Positions 22,954 to 35,209 of a stretch of DNA of 64,000 bases are shown here, one piece after another (the stretch's first letter is position 1; the number at the start of each line of letters is the position of its first letter). The notes under the pieces are model-generated. The model had not been told where the DNA came from. It made no database searches and saw only the letters and a list, made by a program, of their open reading frames with translations. This stretch comes from Ceratotherium simum simum. Lineage: Eukaryota; Chordata; Mammalia; Perissodactyla; Rhinocerotidae. A program made the position numbers and the translations under genes. Location of the stretch: assembly GCF_000283155.1 (NCBI RefSeq), contig NW_004454266.1, positions 785,131 to 849,130 of the forward strand. The letters are read 5' to 3'.

Positions 22954-25088
22954 TTCTTTATCAATTCATCTGTCAATAAACTTTTAGGTTGTTTCCATGT
23001 CTAGGCTATTGTGAATAATGCTGCAATGAACATGGAGGTGCAGATATCTCTTCAAGATACTAATTTCATTTACTTCAGATATATACCCTAAAGTGGAATT
23101 GCTGGATTATATGGTAGTTTCATTTTTAATTTTTTGAGGAACCTCCAGACTCTTTTCCACAGTGGCTATAATAATTTACATTCTCACCAACAGTGTTAAA
23201 GGGTTCTCCATGTTCTCAACAGCACTTTTATCTTTTTTATAGTAGTTACACTGATAGATGTGAGGTGATATCTAATAGTGGTTTTAATGTGCACTTTTCT
23301 GATGATTAATGATGTTGAACACTTTTTCATGTACCTGCCACCCATTTGAATATCTTCTTTTTAAAAATGTCTATTCATGAGTCCTTTGCCTATTTTTTAA
23401 ATGAATTGATGTTTTTTGCTATTGAGCTGTATTACCTCTTTACATATTGGATGTTAACACCTTAACAAATATGTGCTTTGCAAATCTTTTCTCCCATTGT
23501 GTAGGCTGCCTTTTGATTTTGTTGAATGTTTCCTTTATTGTGCAGAAATGTTTATTTGATGTAGTCCCACTTGTTTATTTTTGCTTTTGTGGCCAGAATC
23601 AAAAAAATTATTTTCAAGATCAACGTTAAGGAGCTTTTCCCTAATGTTTTCTTCTACAAGTTACAGTTTCAGGTCTTATATGTAAGTCTTTAATATATTT
23701 TGAGTTGAGTTTTTGTGTAGCGTAAGATAAACGTCCAATTTCATTTTTTTTGCCTGTGGATATCCGGTTTTCCCAAAACCATTTGTTGAAGAGACAAGAA
23801 ACTCTCCTTTCCCCATTGTGTATTGTTGATGCCCTAGTCAGTGATTAGTTGAACACATATGCAAGAGTTTATTTCTTGGTTCTCTTTTCTGTTCCATTGG
23901 TCTGTGTGTCTGTTTTTATGCTAATAGCATACTCCTTTGATTACTATACCTATGTAATATAATTTAAAATCAGGAAGTGGGATGCCTCTAGTTTTGTTCT
24001 TCTAGCTCAAGATTGCTTTGGTTATTTGGGGTCTTTTATGGTTCATATACATCTTATGTTGATTTTTTTTTCTATAAAATGTGACGGTGGGATTTTGGTG
24101 GGGCAGAATTGAATGTGTGGATCACTTTCGGTAGTATGGACATACTAACAATATTAATTCTTCCAAGCCATGATCACAAGATATCTTCCCATTTATGTGT
24201 CTTCAATTTCTTTCATCAATGTTTTAGAGTTTTCAGTGCATAGATCTTTTACCTCCTTGGTTAAATTTATTCCTAAGTATTTTATTATTTTTATGCTATT
24301 GTAAATAGGATGATTTTCTTAATTTCTTTTTTAGAGAGTTTTCTGTTAGTGTAGAGAACTGCCACTGATTTTTGTATGTTGATTTTGTATCCTGCAACTT
24401 TCCTGAATTACTTTATTAGTTCTAACAATTTTTTGGTGGAGTCTATCGGGTTTTCTATATATGAGATCATATTACCTGGCAAGATCACTTTACTTCTTTC
24501 TTTCCAATTTGGGTGAATTTTATCTCTTATTCTTGTCTCATTGCTTTTGGTAGTACTTCCAGCACTCTGATGAAAAAAAATGGCAATAGTGAGCACCCTT
24601 GCTAAGATTTATTCATGGAGGTCTATCTTGGGGAATGTTCCACGAGCACTTGAGAAGAATATGTACTTTGCTGATGTTGGATGGATTGTTCTGTATATGT
24701 CTGTTAGTTCCACTTTGTCTAATGTGTAATTCAAGTCCAATGTTTTGTTATTGATTTTCTGTTAGGATGATCTATACAACATCAAAAACTGGGTATTGAA
24801 GTCCCCTACTATTATTATATTGCAGTCTATTTTTCCCTTCAGGTTTGTTAATATTTGTTTTATATATTTAGGTGCTCCAATGTTGGATGCATCTATATTT
24901 ACAATTGTCACATCCTCTTGGTGAATTGAACCCTTTATTATTATACAATGACCTTCTTTGTCTCTTGTTACAATTTTTTATTTAAAGTCCATTTTTCCCA
25001 ATATAGGTCTAGCTACCCTTGCTCTCTTTTGCTTTCTATTTGCATGTATATCTTTTCCCATTCCTTCACTTTTAGTCTTTGTGTTCTT

Positions 25089-25344
25089 TTTTCTTTTTTT
25101 TTTTTTTTAAAGGAGACCAGCCCTGTGCTAACATCTGCCAACCCTCCTCTTTTTTTGCCGCGGAAGACTGGCCCTGGGCTAACATCCACGTGCATCTTCC
25201 TCCACTTTATATGGGACGCCGCCACAGCATGGCTTGCCAAGCAGTGCGTCAGTGCAAGCCCGGGATCCAAACAGGAGAACCCAGGGCCGGGCCCCCGCAG
25301 CCGAGCGTGCGCAGTTAACCAATTGCGCCACAGGGCCGGCCCCC
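25089..25344 (-). mobile_element. ERE SINE, antisense, inside LINE-1
   Basis: Starts with a T-run and ends with 'cacagggccggcccc', the antisense ERE head. A perfect 15-base target duplication, agtctttgtgttctt, flanks it (25074-25088 and 25345-25359). GC-rich and close to consensus, so probably young. Confidence 0.95.
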
Positions 25345-25398
25345 AGTCTTTGTGTTCTTAAAGCTGAAGTGAGTCTCTTGTAGGCAGCATATAGCTGG

Positions 25399-25687
25399 GT
25401 GTTTTTTTTTTTTTTGTTTTTTGTTTTTTTTTTTTAGCTGAGGAAGATTCTCCCTCAGCTAACATCTATTGCCAATCTTATTGCCAATCTTCCTCTTTGT
25501 TTTGCTTGAGGAAGATTTGCCCTGAGCTAACATCTGTGCCAATCTTCCTCTATTTTGTATGTGGATTGCTGCCACAGCATGGCTAAGGAGTGGGGTAGGT
25601 TCACATCCAGGACCCAAACCCGTGAACCCAGAACCCCAAAACAGAGCATACTGAACCTCACCACTAGCCCGTGAGGCTACTGCCCAA
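25399..25687 (-). mobile_element. Older ERE SINE, antisense, inside LINE-1
   Basis: A T-rich start, two 'gaggaagattygccctgagc'-like tail repeats and 'gctgccacagcatggc' identify a second ERE, more diverged than its neighbour. Only about 40 bases of LINE-1 separate the two outside the target duplicate. Confidence 0.88.
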
Positions 25688-26452
25688 GTTTTGTATTTTT
25701 ATCCATTCATCCATTTAATTTTTTTATTGGAGAATTTAATCCATTTACATTTAAAATGATTATCGATATGAAAGGACTCACTATTGCCATTTTATTAATT
25801 GTTTTCCTAGTATTTGTAGATCCTTTGTCATCACCCTCTCTTGCTGTGTTTCTGTATGTTTTGATGATGTTCTGCTTAGATTCTTTTCTTTTTATCTTCT
25901 GTGTATCTACTGCAGGTTTTTGTTTGGTAGTTACCATGATAATTATATAAACATCTTATAGTTATAATTATTACTAGTTATAGTTATTTTAAGCTGATAT
26001 CTTAACTTTAATTTGATATAAAAGTTATATACTTTTACTCTCTCACATATACACATTTTGTTTTTGATGTCACATTTTACATCTTTTTAGATTGCTTATG
26101 TATTAACAAATTATTTTAGGTATAGTTATTTTTAATACTTTTTATTTTAATCTTTTACTAGAGTTATTAGTGTTATACACACCACCATTAAAATATTAGA
26201 ATATTCTGAATTTGACTATATATTTACATTTTTCAGTGAGTTTTATACTTTCATATGATATCATGTTACTAATGTGTTGTTTTAATTCAGCTTGAAGAAT
26301 TCCTTTTGGCAATTTTATAAGGCCAGTCTAGTGTTGATGAACATTTTCACTTTTTTTGGTCTGGGAATCTTTGTCTGTCCTTCAATTGAAGAACAATTTT
26401 GCTGAGTAAATAATACTTGGTTAGCAGGTTTTTTCTTTCACTGCTTTGAATA

Positions 26453-26662
26453 CAGTCATGTACTCCATAATGATGTTTTGATCAATGACAGACCACAGAT
26501 ACAATGATGATCCCGTACAATTAGTACCATATAGCTCAGGTGTGTAGTAAGCTATACCATCTAGGTTTGTGTAAATATACTCTATGATGTTTGCACAATG
26601 ATGAAATTATCTAACAACACGTTTCTCAGGATGTATCCCAGTCGTTATGCAACACATGTCTG
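26453..26662. mobile_element. Non-autonomous DNA transposon, TA-flanked
   Basis: A 210-base element with terminal inverted repeats (cagtcatgta at the left; acacatgtctg at the right) flanked by TA on both sides (26451-26452, 26663-26664). The LINE-1 sequence continues across it. TA target choice suggests a Tc1/mariner-type transposase acted in trans. The family is familiar in mammals but I do not name it. Confidence 0.75.
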
Positions 26663-28684
26663 TATATCATCCCACTCCCTTCTGACCTGTAAAGTTTTCG
26701 CTGAAATAGCCACTGATAGTTTTGGGAGTTCCCTGGTAGGTAACAAGTTACTTTTCTCTTTCTGCTTTAAATTTCCTCTCTTTGTGTTTAACTTTTGGCA
26801 ATTTGATTATAATCGTCTCAGTGTCGGTCTCTTTGGTGCATGTTATTTAGTAAATTCTGGGCTTCCTGGATCTGGATGTCTGTTTCTTTCCCCAGGTCAG
26901 GGACGTTTTCAGCCATTATTTCTTTGAATAAATTTTCTGCTGCTTTTTTCTCTCTTCCCTTTCTGGAACTTCCATAATGAATATATTAACCCACTTATTG
27001 ATATCCCACAATACTCTTAAGCTATCTTAATTTTTTTTCACTCTTTTTTCTTTTTGCTCCTCTCGTTGGAGGATTTCCACTGCCTTGTCTTCAATCTCAC
27101 TGATTCTTTTTTCCACTTGATCTAGTCTTCTGTAGAGCTCCTCTATTACATTTTTCATTTCAGTTATTGTATTCTTCAGGTCTATAATGTCTGTTTGGTA
27201 CTTTTTAAAATTTGTATGTGTTTGATGATTTTTATCTCACTTCGTTCATAAACATATGAACTCACTGGACATTATTATGACTGTGTATCAAGTAAATAAT
27301 TTATCTCCATTTAGTTTGAGTTGGCTTTTTGAGATTTACCTTGTTATTTTGTTTAGAACATGTTCATTTGTTTCTACATTTTTCTTAACTTTCTGCTTGG
27401 TTTCTACATATTAGATAAACAGCCACATCTCCAAGTCTTGACAAATTGGCATCATGTTTGGGACAATCTTTGCCAATAAGCTTGGTTTGAAATTCTGGAT
27501 GCCTCTCTAATCTTTCTGCTTGCCCAAACCACCATCTTTATTCTATTGGCTCCCAGGAGAGGAGGATATATCGATCCCATTAGTACCCCAAAGGAGAGGG
27601 AAATGCCCTCACACCCATTCAAGATTCTGTAAGACTACTAATTGCCTGCCCTGTCAGCTCCCAGATGAAGGTTAATTGGAAGCCCAACTTTTGGGTAGCA
27701 GCAGAGAAAGTTATGACATTAGATATGCAGTTTAGCCCCTATCAAGGAGAGACTAGCAGCTGGGTGTTTTTGCCTACTTGCTCTGTGCTGAGCCAGAAGG
27801 AATAGCTGCTGGGAGTTCCTGTGCACCAGATAGAACCATCTCTTTGTTCTCTATGGCCCTGGGGACTTGCAAATGGGAAGCCTCATCAGCTCTCAGATCT
27901 AGGTGATTCTGGAGCCAGCCCCTCAGGTGGCAGCTACAAAACTTGGGGTGCTAAATATGTGAATAAGATCCTTCCAGGGAGACACTGAAGACTTGGCTTG
28001 ATTGTTGAATGAGCCAGGGGGAGAAGGCAGAGGAAGTGTCCACTAACTCTTTCAGGCTCCCAGGAGGATCTCAGTCAGGCTCCCAGAAGCAGGCTGATTA
28101 GAAGTCCAATCCTTGATCAGTATCTGGGAAAATATTCAGTCTAAGCCTTTTTAAGGAGAAAGTGGAAGCCTTATGCTTTTACCTGCTCCCTCTGTGGTGA
28201 ACCTGATGGAATAGCCATGGGAAGTGTTCACACACTTGTTTAAAAAGAGTATCTTTGTTTAGTGTTGTCCTGGGAGACATGCAAGTGCCAAGCTCCATTG
28301 ACACTCCAAATTAGGTTATTTGGGAGACAGTCCCTTGGGTCACAGGAGTAAAATCTTTAAAAAAAAAACATTAAAATCATGCTAGATTTGTGATCCTATC
28401 CCTTCGCACACACAGGAAGAAACTGGGTGTTTGGAGTTCTCTCCTTATTGTAAGGTGCTGTGCCAAGGGTGGGGATCATAGTGTTAATGTGTCTCAGTTT
28501 TTCCTACCCATTTCCATATGGGTATTTTCTTAGTCAGTTGATGTATAGAAGTCACTCAACTAGTTTCTGGATTTCTCTTAGAGGAATTGATCCATGTGTG
28601 ACTGTATATTTGGTGCATCTGTGGAAGGAAGGAAAGTGAGGAACCTCCTGTTCTGTCATCTTGCTGATATCCTATATATATTTT

Positions 28685-28943
28685 TTATATTTTTTATTTA
28701 TTTTATTTTGGTGAGGAAGATTGGCCCTGAGCTAACATCTGCCAACCCTCCTCTTTTTTCGCTGAGGAAGACTGGCCCTGGGCTAACATCCATGCCCATA
28801 TTCCTCTACTTTATATGGGATGCCGCCACAGCATGGCTTGACAAGCAGTGCGTCAGTGTGTGCACAGGATCTGAACTGGGGGACCCTGGGCCGCCACAGT
28901 GGAGTGCGCACACTTAACTGCTTGCGCCACTGGGCTGGCCCCC
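28685..28943 (-). mobile_element. ERE SINE, antisense
   Basis: A T-rich start, two tail repeats (ttggccctgagctaacatct; ctggccctgggctaacatcc), 'gatgccgccacagcatggct' and the terminal 'ccactgggctggccccc' define a full-length ERE. The flanks share an AT-rich 'atattttttа'-type repeat (imperfect target duplication), and it marks the outer edge of the antisense LINE-1. Confidence 0.92.
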
Positions 28944-30560
28944 ATATTTTTTAATTTTTATCAAAGGAATATAGCTATGTACCTTTAAAAGCAATGTACT
29001 ACTCATAGCAACTACTAGTTGTACAATAGGTATTTACTATACCCTTTTTGCTTAGTTATAATTTTATTTGAGGAGTCCAAGAAGTTGGCTAAAAGATTAT
29101 CTTTCCCATTTTCCCTGTCAATCGATTATAGCCATCGGATTAAGTTCTGGACAATCAGATGTGGAAATTTTGGAATAGAGCTTCTGATAAAGCTTCTGAA
29201 AAGGGATCTGAGAGCTGAAGAAATTACACACACATATTTTCTGCCTGGAAAATAGCGTGATTACCAAAACTAATGTAGCTCCAGCAAGCGATCTCGAGGA
29301 TGAAAGCCATATGCTAGGAAGACAGAAGGATCTTTGATATCTTATGATCCTGGGAATCCACCACCTCCTCCCTAGCCTACCTACCTCTGGACTTCTTTTG
29401 CATGAGATAAAAATAAACTTTTACTTGTTTAAAACTCTGTATTTCCAATCTCTGTTATTAACAGCTAACTGTGATTCCTATCTAACTTCAGCAAAAGGAT
29501 GCACTAGAGAACCAATTATTAAAATGGTGAATATAGGATGAGAAACAAGGAGGAGGAAAGGGCTTGGGATAAGAGTTCTCTTTTGGATCGAATTAAATTT
29601 GATATACCTCTCAGATATCTAACGGTAGATGACAAATGGGCAGCCTAAATGTTTGAGTCTATATTTTTCTAGAAGAAAGCTACCCATGATGTGTACGTCA
29701 AAAAGAGTGGTCTTACCTACAGCCACGAAATGTCATGGTTGTATGTTAAACTCTTCAAGCTATTCTGACTGAAGAAGACAGGGCAATGACTGGAGAAAAG
29801 TAGTGAGTTTTAAGTAATCTTTCTAATTTTACTTGCAAATCAATTTTAATATTAGATTTCTGTTTAATTACTGATTTTATTTCTCAACAGCATCTACAGG
29901 AAATTTTCTCAATGGAAAATCTCTCCAGATTTTCCATTAATGAGTAACTGTGGGAACTAGGTCTCCAAGGCCAAGAAAGATCCCTCCAACAGACTAAACT
30001 CCTCTGGTCCCAAGAAAGATGAAGATTGATAATGCCCAGTTCCCAAGCTGCATCATCTTTACCTGGTCTCATCAATATTGTTGACGATTCTGGATTTTCC
30101 CAACTGTTCCACCTACCCACCAAGAGTATTGGATAGAATAGATATTTCTAAGGTCATCATTGATGGGCTGTCAATTAGGAAAACCAGTAGGTAAGTGTTG
30201 AAGATGGCATTTGACAAATGTCATAATGGGGTCAGATTTCAAAGTGGAGCATAGACAGTGCAATTCTGCATGTGGTGGCCTAGATAACCTTGAAAGTCCA
30301 TTTCATTTGTGAATCCATTTCCAAAGCATTATGTAAAACAGTCCAGCTATGAAAAATATCTTACATGGTAAAACTGCTATTGTGGAAATATCTAGTACAA
30401 AGTTAAACATATGAGTCTAGAGTTAAGGAAATAAGTTGGAATTGAAGATATAATTTGAGAGTTATCTGTTTAGAGATATATAAAGCATGGAACTGGAAGA
30501 CACAGAAGAATAAAGGTACAAAAATGAATAATAAGAAGGAAGGGGAGGAACCAGCCAAGG
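28944..30560. other. No recognisable gene or repeat
   Basis: About 1.6 kb of AT-rich sequence. Frames up to about 79 codons exist on both strands but show no familiar motifs. Probably intergenic DNA with unrecognised ancient repeats. Confidence 0.4.
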
Positions 30561-31130
30561 ACACTGAAAAGGAATAATTGGTGAGATCACTGGACACCCA
30601 AGAAAGTGTCCTGGGCATCCTAACAGCAACACACAAAAAAATGTTTGAAGTAGGAAAAGAAGGATCGACTGTGTTAGGCCTTGTTGAGAGGTCAAGTAAC
30701 TTAAAGGCTGAGAATTAAACTTTGACATTGACAAGAGTAATTTCTGTGGAATGATAAGAGCAAAGCTTGATTGAAATGAGTTCTAGAGAGCATGCAAGAT
30801 GAAATAATGAGTTTGGAGAGTAATGGACAATGAGTAGTACAGACAATGAGTGTTTTGAAGAGTTTCCCTTAAAAGCAGAGAAGTGGGACAGTAGCTAGAA
30901 AAGGCTGTGGGGATTCACTAGGGTATCAGGATCTGTCCATCTGAGGCTGAAATTTCAAAGATGGGTAGAAAGAACATGACAATTCAAAGATGTTGAAATA
31001 GCATTTAGATGATTTCAGTGTTGAGTCACACCTGTCCTGAGATCTAATGTGAACCATATATTTTCCAGATGAATAACCTGGAGGTGAATATAATAGCAGT
31101 GAGAGTATTCAATGACAATCAATAAGGCAC
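30560..31130 (-). mobile_element. Ancient L2-like LINE fragment, antisense
   Basis: 'cttgttgagaggtcaagtaa', 'tgacattgacaagagtaatt' and 'gaagagtttcccttaaaagc' follow the order of a repeat I recognise as antisense L2 (LINE-2). Heavily diverged; limits approximate. Confidence 0.5.
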
Positions 31131-31360
31131 AGTCTTAGAGAAAATTTGAAAATGTGAGAGGTATGGCTCTGTCTGAGCTGAACGGGTGTTGTTCTGAAGA
31201 GATAAAAGAATAGGGAAAGCCTTGATCTTGTAGGAGAAGGTGAATCCTCCAGTTCCCAATAAAAAGGATAGGGAAAGGGAAATAGGAGGAAAAAGAAAGA
31301 ATAATAGATGTAAAAAAGAATATATTACACTTCATTTTTGAATTCTACTCAGCAGATAAT

Positions 31361-31519
31361 GGTATTCGCATCATCTGATGTCAGAGCGTGTTAAGAGGCA
31401 AATTCTCATTCTGAGACCTATTAAATCAGAATCTCTGGGGTGGATCCCAGAAGTTTGGAACTTAACTGGCCCACTGGGTGACTCTTGTGCATGCTAAAGG
31501 TTGAGAACCTCAGTTCTGA
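31361..31519. mobile_element. MER5-like DNA transposon remnant (hAT class)
   Basis: 'attaaatcagaatctctggg', 'tggatcccagaagtttggaa' and 'gcatgctaaaggttgagaac' follow the MER5A/B consensus, including its self-complementary ends. Short non-autonomous element. Confidence 0.75.
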
Positions 31520-31899
31520 AGTATTCAAAACTGCTTTGCATAAAGAGGGGAAATGTTATGTTTCTTTATCTTAAGTCAATTAATATAATATTGGAATATT
31601 TAAAGGTTGCTAGAAACAAGGAGATAATGAGTGTATAAGTGGAAAAAGAAAATTTAATTGTGCCTATCACAAGATCCATCATAAGACTTTGATTACAGAC
31701 TCTACAAGCTAAAAAAGATGTTGAAGATCATCTGCTTTACACAACTCACTACTAGCAAATCCAAATGAATCCTTTATTCAGGTGTAATCAATTATTTCTG
31801 ATGAGCGTAACATAGCTCATCTCTTCATGGTAGTCAATACAAAGGACGTTGTCTCTCCGCCCACTATTTCACACATGTGAAATAGATAAATGTCTTCAT

Positions 31900-33335
31900 T
31901 ATTAGAGAGCAGTTATTGAACAATAATCCTTGGGACCAACCATGTGCTCAGCTCTTTGGCTGGTTCTACAAAGAAATTTTTAAAAGAAAGCATGATCCCT
32001 ACTCTCAGGAATTTATAATATAATTGAAAAATAAAATTTATATGCAATAATTTTTAGAAAATAACTTCATATAGTATCCTAGTCAGGGCTAGATGATTCA
32101 ATCTATATATTTCAGAAGATATAAAATAATGAGAGAAAGAATGTTCAGGGATAGCTTCCTGGATAAATTTTAACTGATCCCTGAAGGCCTAATAAGATTT
32201 GGGTAAATAAGGAAAGACACCAGGAGAGGTGTGGGGGTTAAAGTTAATGGTAATAAGTGTGTAAAGGTGGACATGAGAACATTTGTCAAACTATGAGGTG
32301 ATCAGCCCTAGGAGAGAGGAGACTGAATGCTGGTGAGTAGTGGGAAATGCTGTTTCATAGGTAGGTGGATACAGATGGAGTTCTTGATAACCAGGCACAG
32401 ATGTATCTACGTGATGCAATGGGAAACAAGATGTTAGAGGAATGTAAATAACAGAGCGTCAGGCCCAAAGCAGAAAGTCCTACAGTTTCTGTTAAGTGCT
32501 TCCAACATGAATCATAGTAACCAGAGGGTGGAGTCAATAAAGCCAGTTAAGCTGCTGATGAAATAAGCTGAGAGTGAGTTGATTAGAGAAAGTCCAAAGA
32601 GGATAACTATTAAAAAGATGAGAAAGGGACTGAAATGAGTGACATTTTGTAGGATAAAAGTTACAACCTTTAGTCTAAACTTGAGGGATGATAGAAATGG
32701 ATAAATCAATGTTTCCAACCGATGTTACCAGGAAAATATTTCGGAGAAAATAAGTTTCATTCTTGAAATGTTGAAAAGGAAGAGGACTACTTGGAGAGGA
32801 CAGCATATTGTGCTCTCCTGGCTTCACTCTCCGTTAATTAATTTATTCATTTTCTGACAAATACTTACTTTTCTTTGTATGTGAACTACTGGAGATACTC
32901 TGCAGAGGAAAAACAGATTCAATCTCTGCCATGACGTACCTCATAGCCTTGTGAAGGAGACCATCATTAACTACATAACCAAAAAACTGTTTTTTAAAAA
33001 ATAAATGTGATTACATCCTCCATATTACAACAGTGGTAACTTACCAAGGCACTATGACAGTATGTAAAGGGAAGGGTTGCCTTAGTTCGAGGCAAAGGAA
33101 GACTTTCCTAGGAACGCCACCAATAGATCTGAGGTTAGAAGAATGAGCAACCGCTGACTCAGAGTGAAGGAAAGGAAGATGGTGGATGTGAGGGAGTGAA
33201 ATGTATCCAGTGTTGCTGTGGAGCAGAGAATGAGTAGACTGTGGTGCAAGATGAGGCTGGTGAGACACCTTGAGGTCAAAACATATTGAGCTTTGAGGGA
33301 CTTTTGTATTTTTCATGAGAGGAATGGTTTTTCAG
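31900..33335 (-). mobile_element. Ancient L2-like LINE fragments, antisense
   Basis: A chain of diverged pieces. 31930-32060 resembles the L2 antisense start (catgtgctcagctctttggc; cctactctcaggaatttat). 32820-32990 is a second such start. 33041-33330 carries 'gagactgtggtgcaagatga'-like internal L2 sequence. No coding content recognised. Confidence 0.45.
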
Positions 33336-33339
33336 AAAC

Positions 33340-33586
33340 CCATTTTTATTTATTTATTTATTTTTTATTTATTTATTTTTTGTGAGGAAGATCAGCCCTG
33401 AGATAACATCTGCCAACCCTCCTCTTTTTGCTGAGGAAGACTGGCCCTGGGCTATCATTTGCACCCATCATCCTCTATTTTATGTGGGACGCTGCCATAG
33501 CATGGCTTGACAAGCGGTGCATGGGCACCCCGGGCCACCGCAGCCAAGCGCACACACTTAACCACTATGCCACCAGGCCAGCCGCT
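33340..33586 (-). mobile_element. ERE SINE, antisense, inside L2-like sequence
   Basis: Begins with a TTTA-rich run, has 'tgaggaagactggccctggg', 'gccatagcatggcttgacaa' and ends 'ccaccaggccagcc'. Flanking aacccattttta and aacctattttta look like the target duplication. L2-like sequence resumes afterwards. Confidence 0.92.
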
Positions 33587-33890
33587 CATAACCTATTTTT
33601 AAACAAGGAAGTGACATGATCAGATATTCGTTTTTTAAAAAATAACTCTTGCTGCTGTGTGAACATTGGAAGGGACAAGACCCATGTTAAACCAGTTAGG
33701 AGGATAGTAGTACTCTGGTCAATCAACTATACCTTGAACTAGAGTACTGACTGTGTAGATGGTTGGGAACAATTTTTGAGCTCCTACTATGTGCCAAGCA
33801 CTAAGCTAAGTACTGAGATGAAGTCTCTGCCTTCAAAGATTCATGATCTTGTGATGAAAACAGAGTCAAAAGCAAGTAGTTCTACCATCC
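33587..33890 (-). mobile_element. L2-like LINE fragments continuing after the ERE
   Basis: 'gtgacatgatcagatattcg' and 'accagttaggaggatagtag' continue the antisense L2 order. From 33775 'ctcctactatgtgccaagca' starts another L2 3' end. Confidence 0.6.
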
Positions 33891-34150
33891 CATAACATGT
33901 ACAAAATTTAATTAAGAGAACTCTTTTACACTTCACGGACTTCAACAAGCCTCTGTTCCCCTAACTCTCTCATCTTTGTGCCTCCTTACTTTTACCATCC
34001 TTTATGGAGTCTAACTCTTGTCCCTCCCATTGCTATTTTAGTTTTTTATCCATTCCTCACACTGATGGTATAAGGGAAACCCACTGCCTAGAGACAGGTT
34101 CCAGTTACTATCCACTCAGTCCCTGACAGAGAGTTAATCCTCTTCATGCT

Positions 34151-34166
34151 GATTCCTCTCTTGCAG
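34151..34166 (+). promoter_or_regulatory. Possible splice acceptor before the OR pseudogene
   Basis: A pyrimidine-rich run ending in cttgcag, 16 bases before the start codon. OR genes commonly join a 5' noncoding exon to a coding exon just upstream of the ATG. Confidence 0.4.
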
Positions 34167-34182
34167 CACAGCTAGTCCAAAA

Positions 34183-35209
34183 ATGAACTGCAGCAAGAAC
34201 CTGGACTTTGTCCTCTCAGGGCTGTCCAGTAACCCAGAGAAATGGTAGTTCCTCTTTGGTTTCTTCCTGGCCCTCTACTTGCTGAGCCTCTTAGGGAACT
34301 TGCTATTTCTACTGGCTATTGGTGCTGACATCTGCCTCCACACTGTCATGTACTTCTTCCTCAGCCAGCTCTCCCTGGTAGATCTCAGCTTTACTTCTAC
34401 CACAGCCCCCAAGATGCTGGAGGATTTGTGGACCAGCAATAGATCCATCTCTTTCTCTGGATGTCTGGCTCACTTATACTTCTTTGCTGTTTTTGCTAAT
34501 ATGGACAATCTGCTTTTGACTTCCATGGCTATCTACTGCTACACTGCCATCTACCATCCTCTGCACTATCCACTGCTAATGACTCCTTGCAGTTGTGGGC
34601 TGCTAGTGGGTGGGTCATGGGGAGTGGCCCACTCCAACTCTGATCCAAACCATTTTGCTATCCTGACTGTCCTTCTATACTAATCAAGAGATTCCTCACT
34701 TTTTTGACCCATTCTTACGGCTTTCTTGCTCTGATGCCCACCTCAATGAGGACCTGATGATGGCTCTGACAGGACTTTTAGGAATCAGACCTCTCCTCTG
34801 CATCATAAGCTCTTATACCCATATTTCCCATGCTGTAGCTAGGATTCCATCAACACAAGGGAAAAAGAAAGCCCTGGTCACATGCAGCTCCCACCTCTCC
34901 ATGGTCATCCTCTTCTACAGCACAGTCTTTGCCGCCTACCTGAAGCCCCCATCAACTTCTCACTCCTCTGGGGAGCTGGTTGCTGCTGTCTTGTATACCC
35001 TGGTAACTCCCACTCTCAACCCTTTTATTTATAGTCTGAGAAATAAGGATGTGACGAGTTCATTAAAAAGGGTTCTGGGCATAGAGAGCTTTGGGATTAG
35101 GGATAATCCCCTTCAACAAGCACTTTGGGAAAAAAGTCACTCCCTACTTCACCACCACATTTTCATAGTGAGTCAGTTAACACCAAGGCTGTCACAGAGC
35201 ATTACATGA
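34183..35209 (+). pseudogene. Olfactory receptor pseudogene, family-1-like
   Basis: An OR is a seven-helix G-protein-coupled receptor of olfactory cilia encoded by one exon. The start ATG at 34183 opens MNCSKNLDFVLSGL. The family motifs LLGNLLFLLAI (helix 1), MYFFLSQLSLVDL (helix 2), PKMLEDL, GCLAHLYFF (helix 3), the helix-6 stretch KKALVTCSSHLSMVILFY and helix-7 NPFIYSLRNKDV are all readable. Breaks: an in-frame TAG at codon 22 (34246-34248), and a frameshift plus loss of a few codons around 34660-34690 in extracellular loop 2, where the HFFCD segment has lost its Cys. The D-R-Y motif after helix 3 is replaced by Y-C-Y. The reading frame from 34757 ends at 35209. The overall pattern (DLSFTSTTAPKML, LKPPSTSHSS) is closest to OR families 1 and 7 from memory; the exact ortholog is not assigned. 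Confidence 0.88.

Larger units (their letters stand above)
22318..28684 (-). mobile_element. Old LINE-1 (L1M/L1MA-like), antisense, near full length
   Basis: The same old LINE-1 type as 1-4575, in the opposite direction. The 3' end is at 22318 (reverse complement of 'cctcaataaatctgggaa'), ORF2 runs to roughly 25810, and the ORF1/5' UTR region continues to about 28684 (for example antisense 'catccgtcttcaatctcact'-type ORF1 sequence near 27080). At 24408-24596 the RT thumb region [17 protein letters not shown] is visible, but the FADD box before it is lost (PGNM). Inserted elements: EREs at 25089 and 25399, a TA-flanked DNA element at 26453, and another ERE at its far edge. Confidence 0.88.

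Noticed and set aside
24948..25361. 137-codon frame on +
   Set aside because: Mostly antisense ERE SINE sequence plus LINE-1; no gene content.
34279..35209. Two partial receptor frames treated as two genes
   Set aside because: They are the two halves of one OR pseudogene separated by a frameshift.
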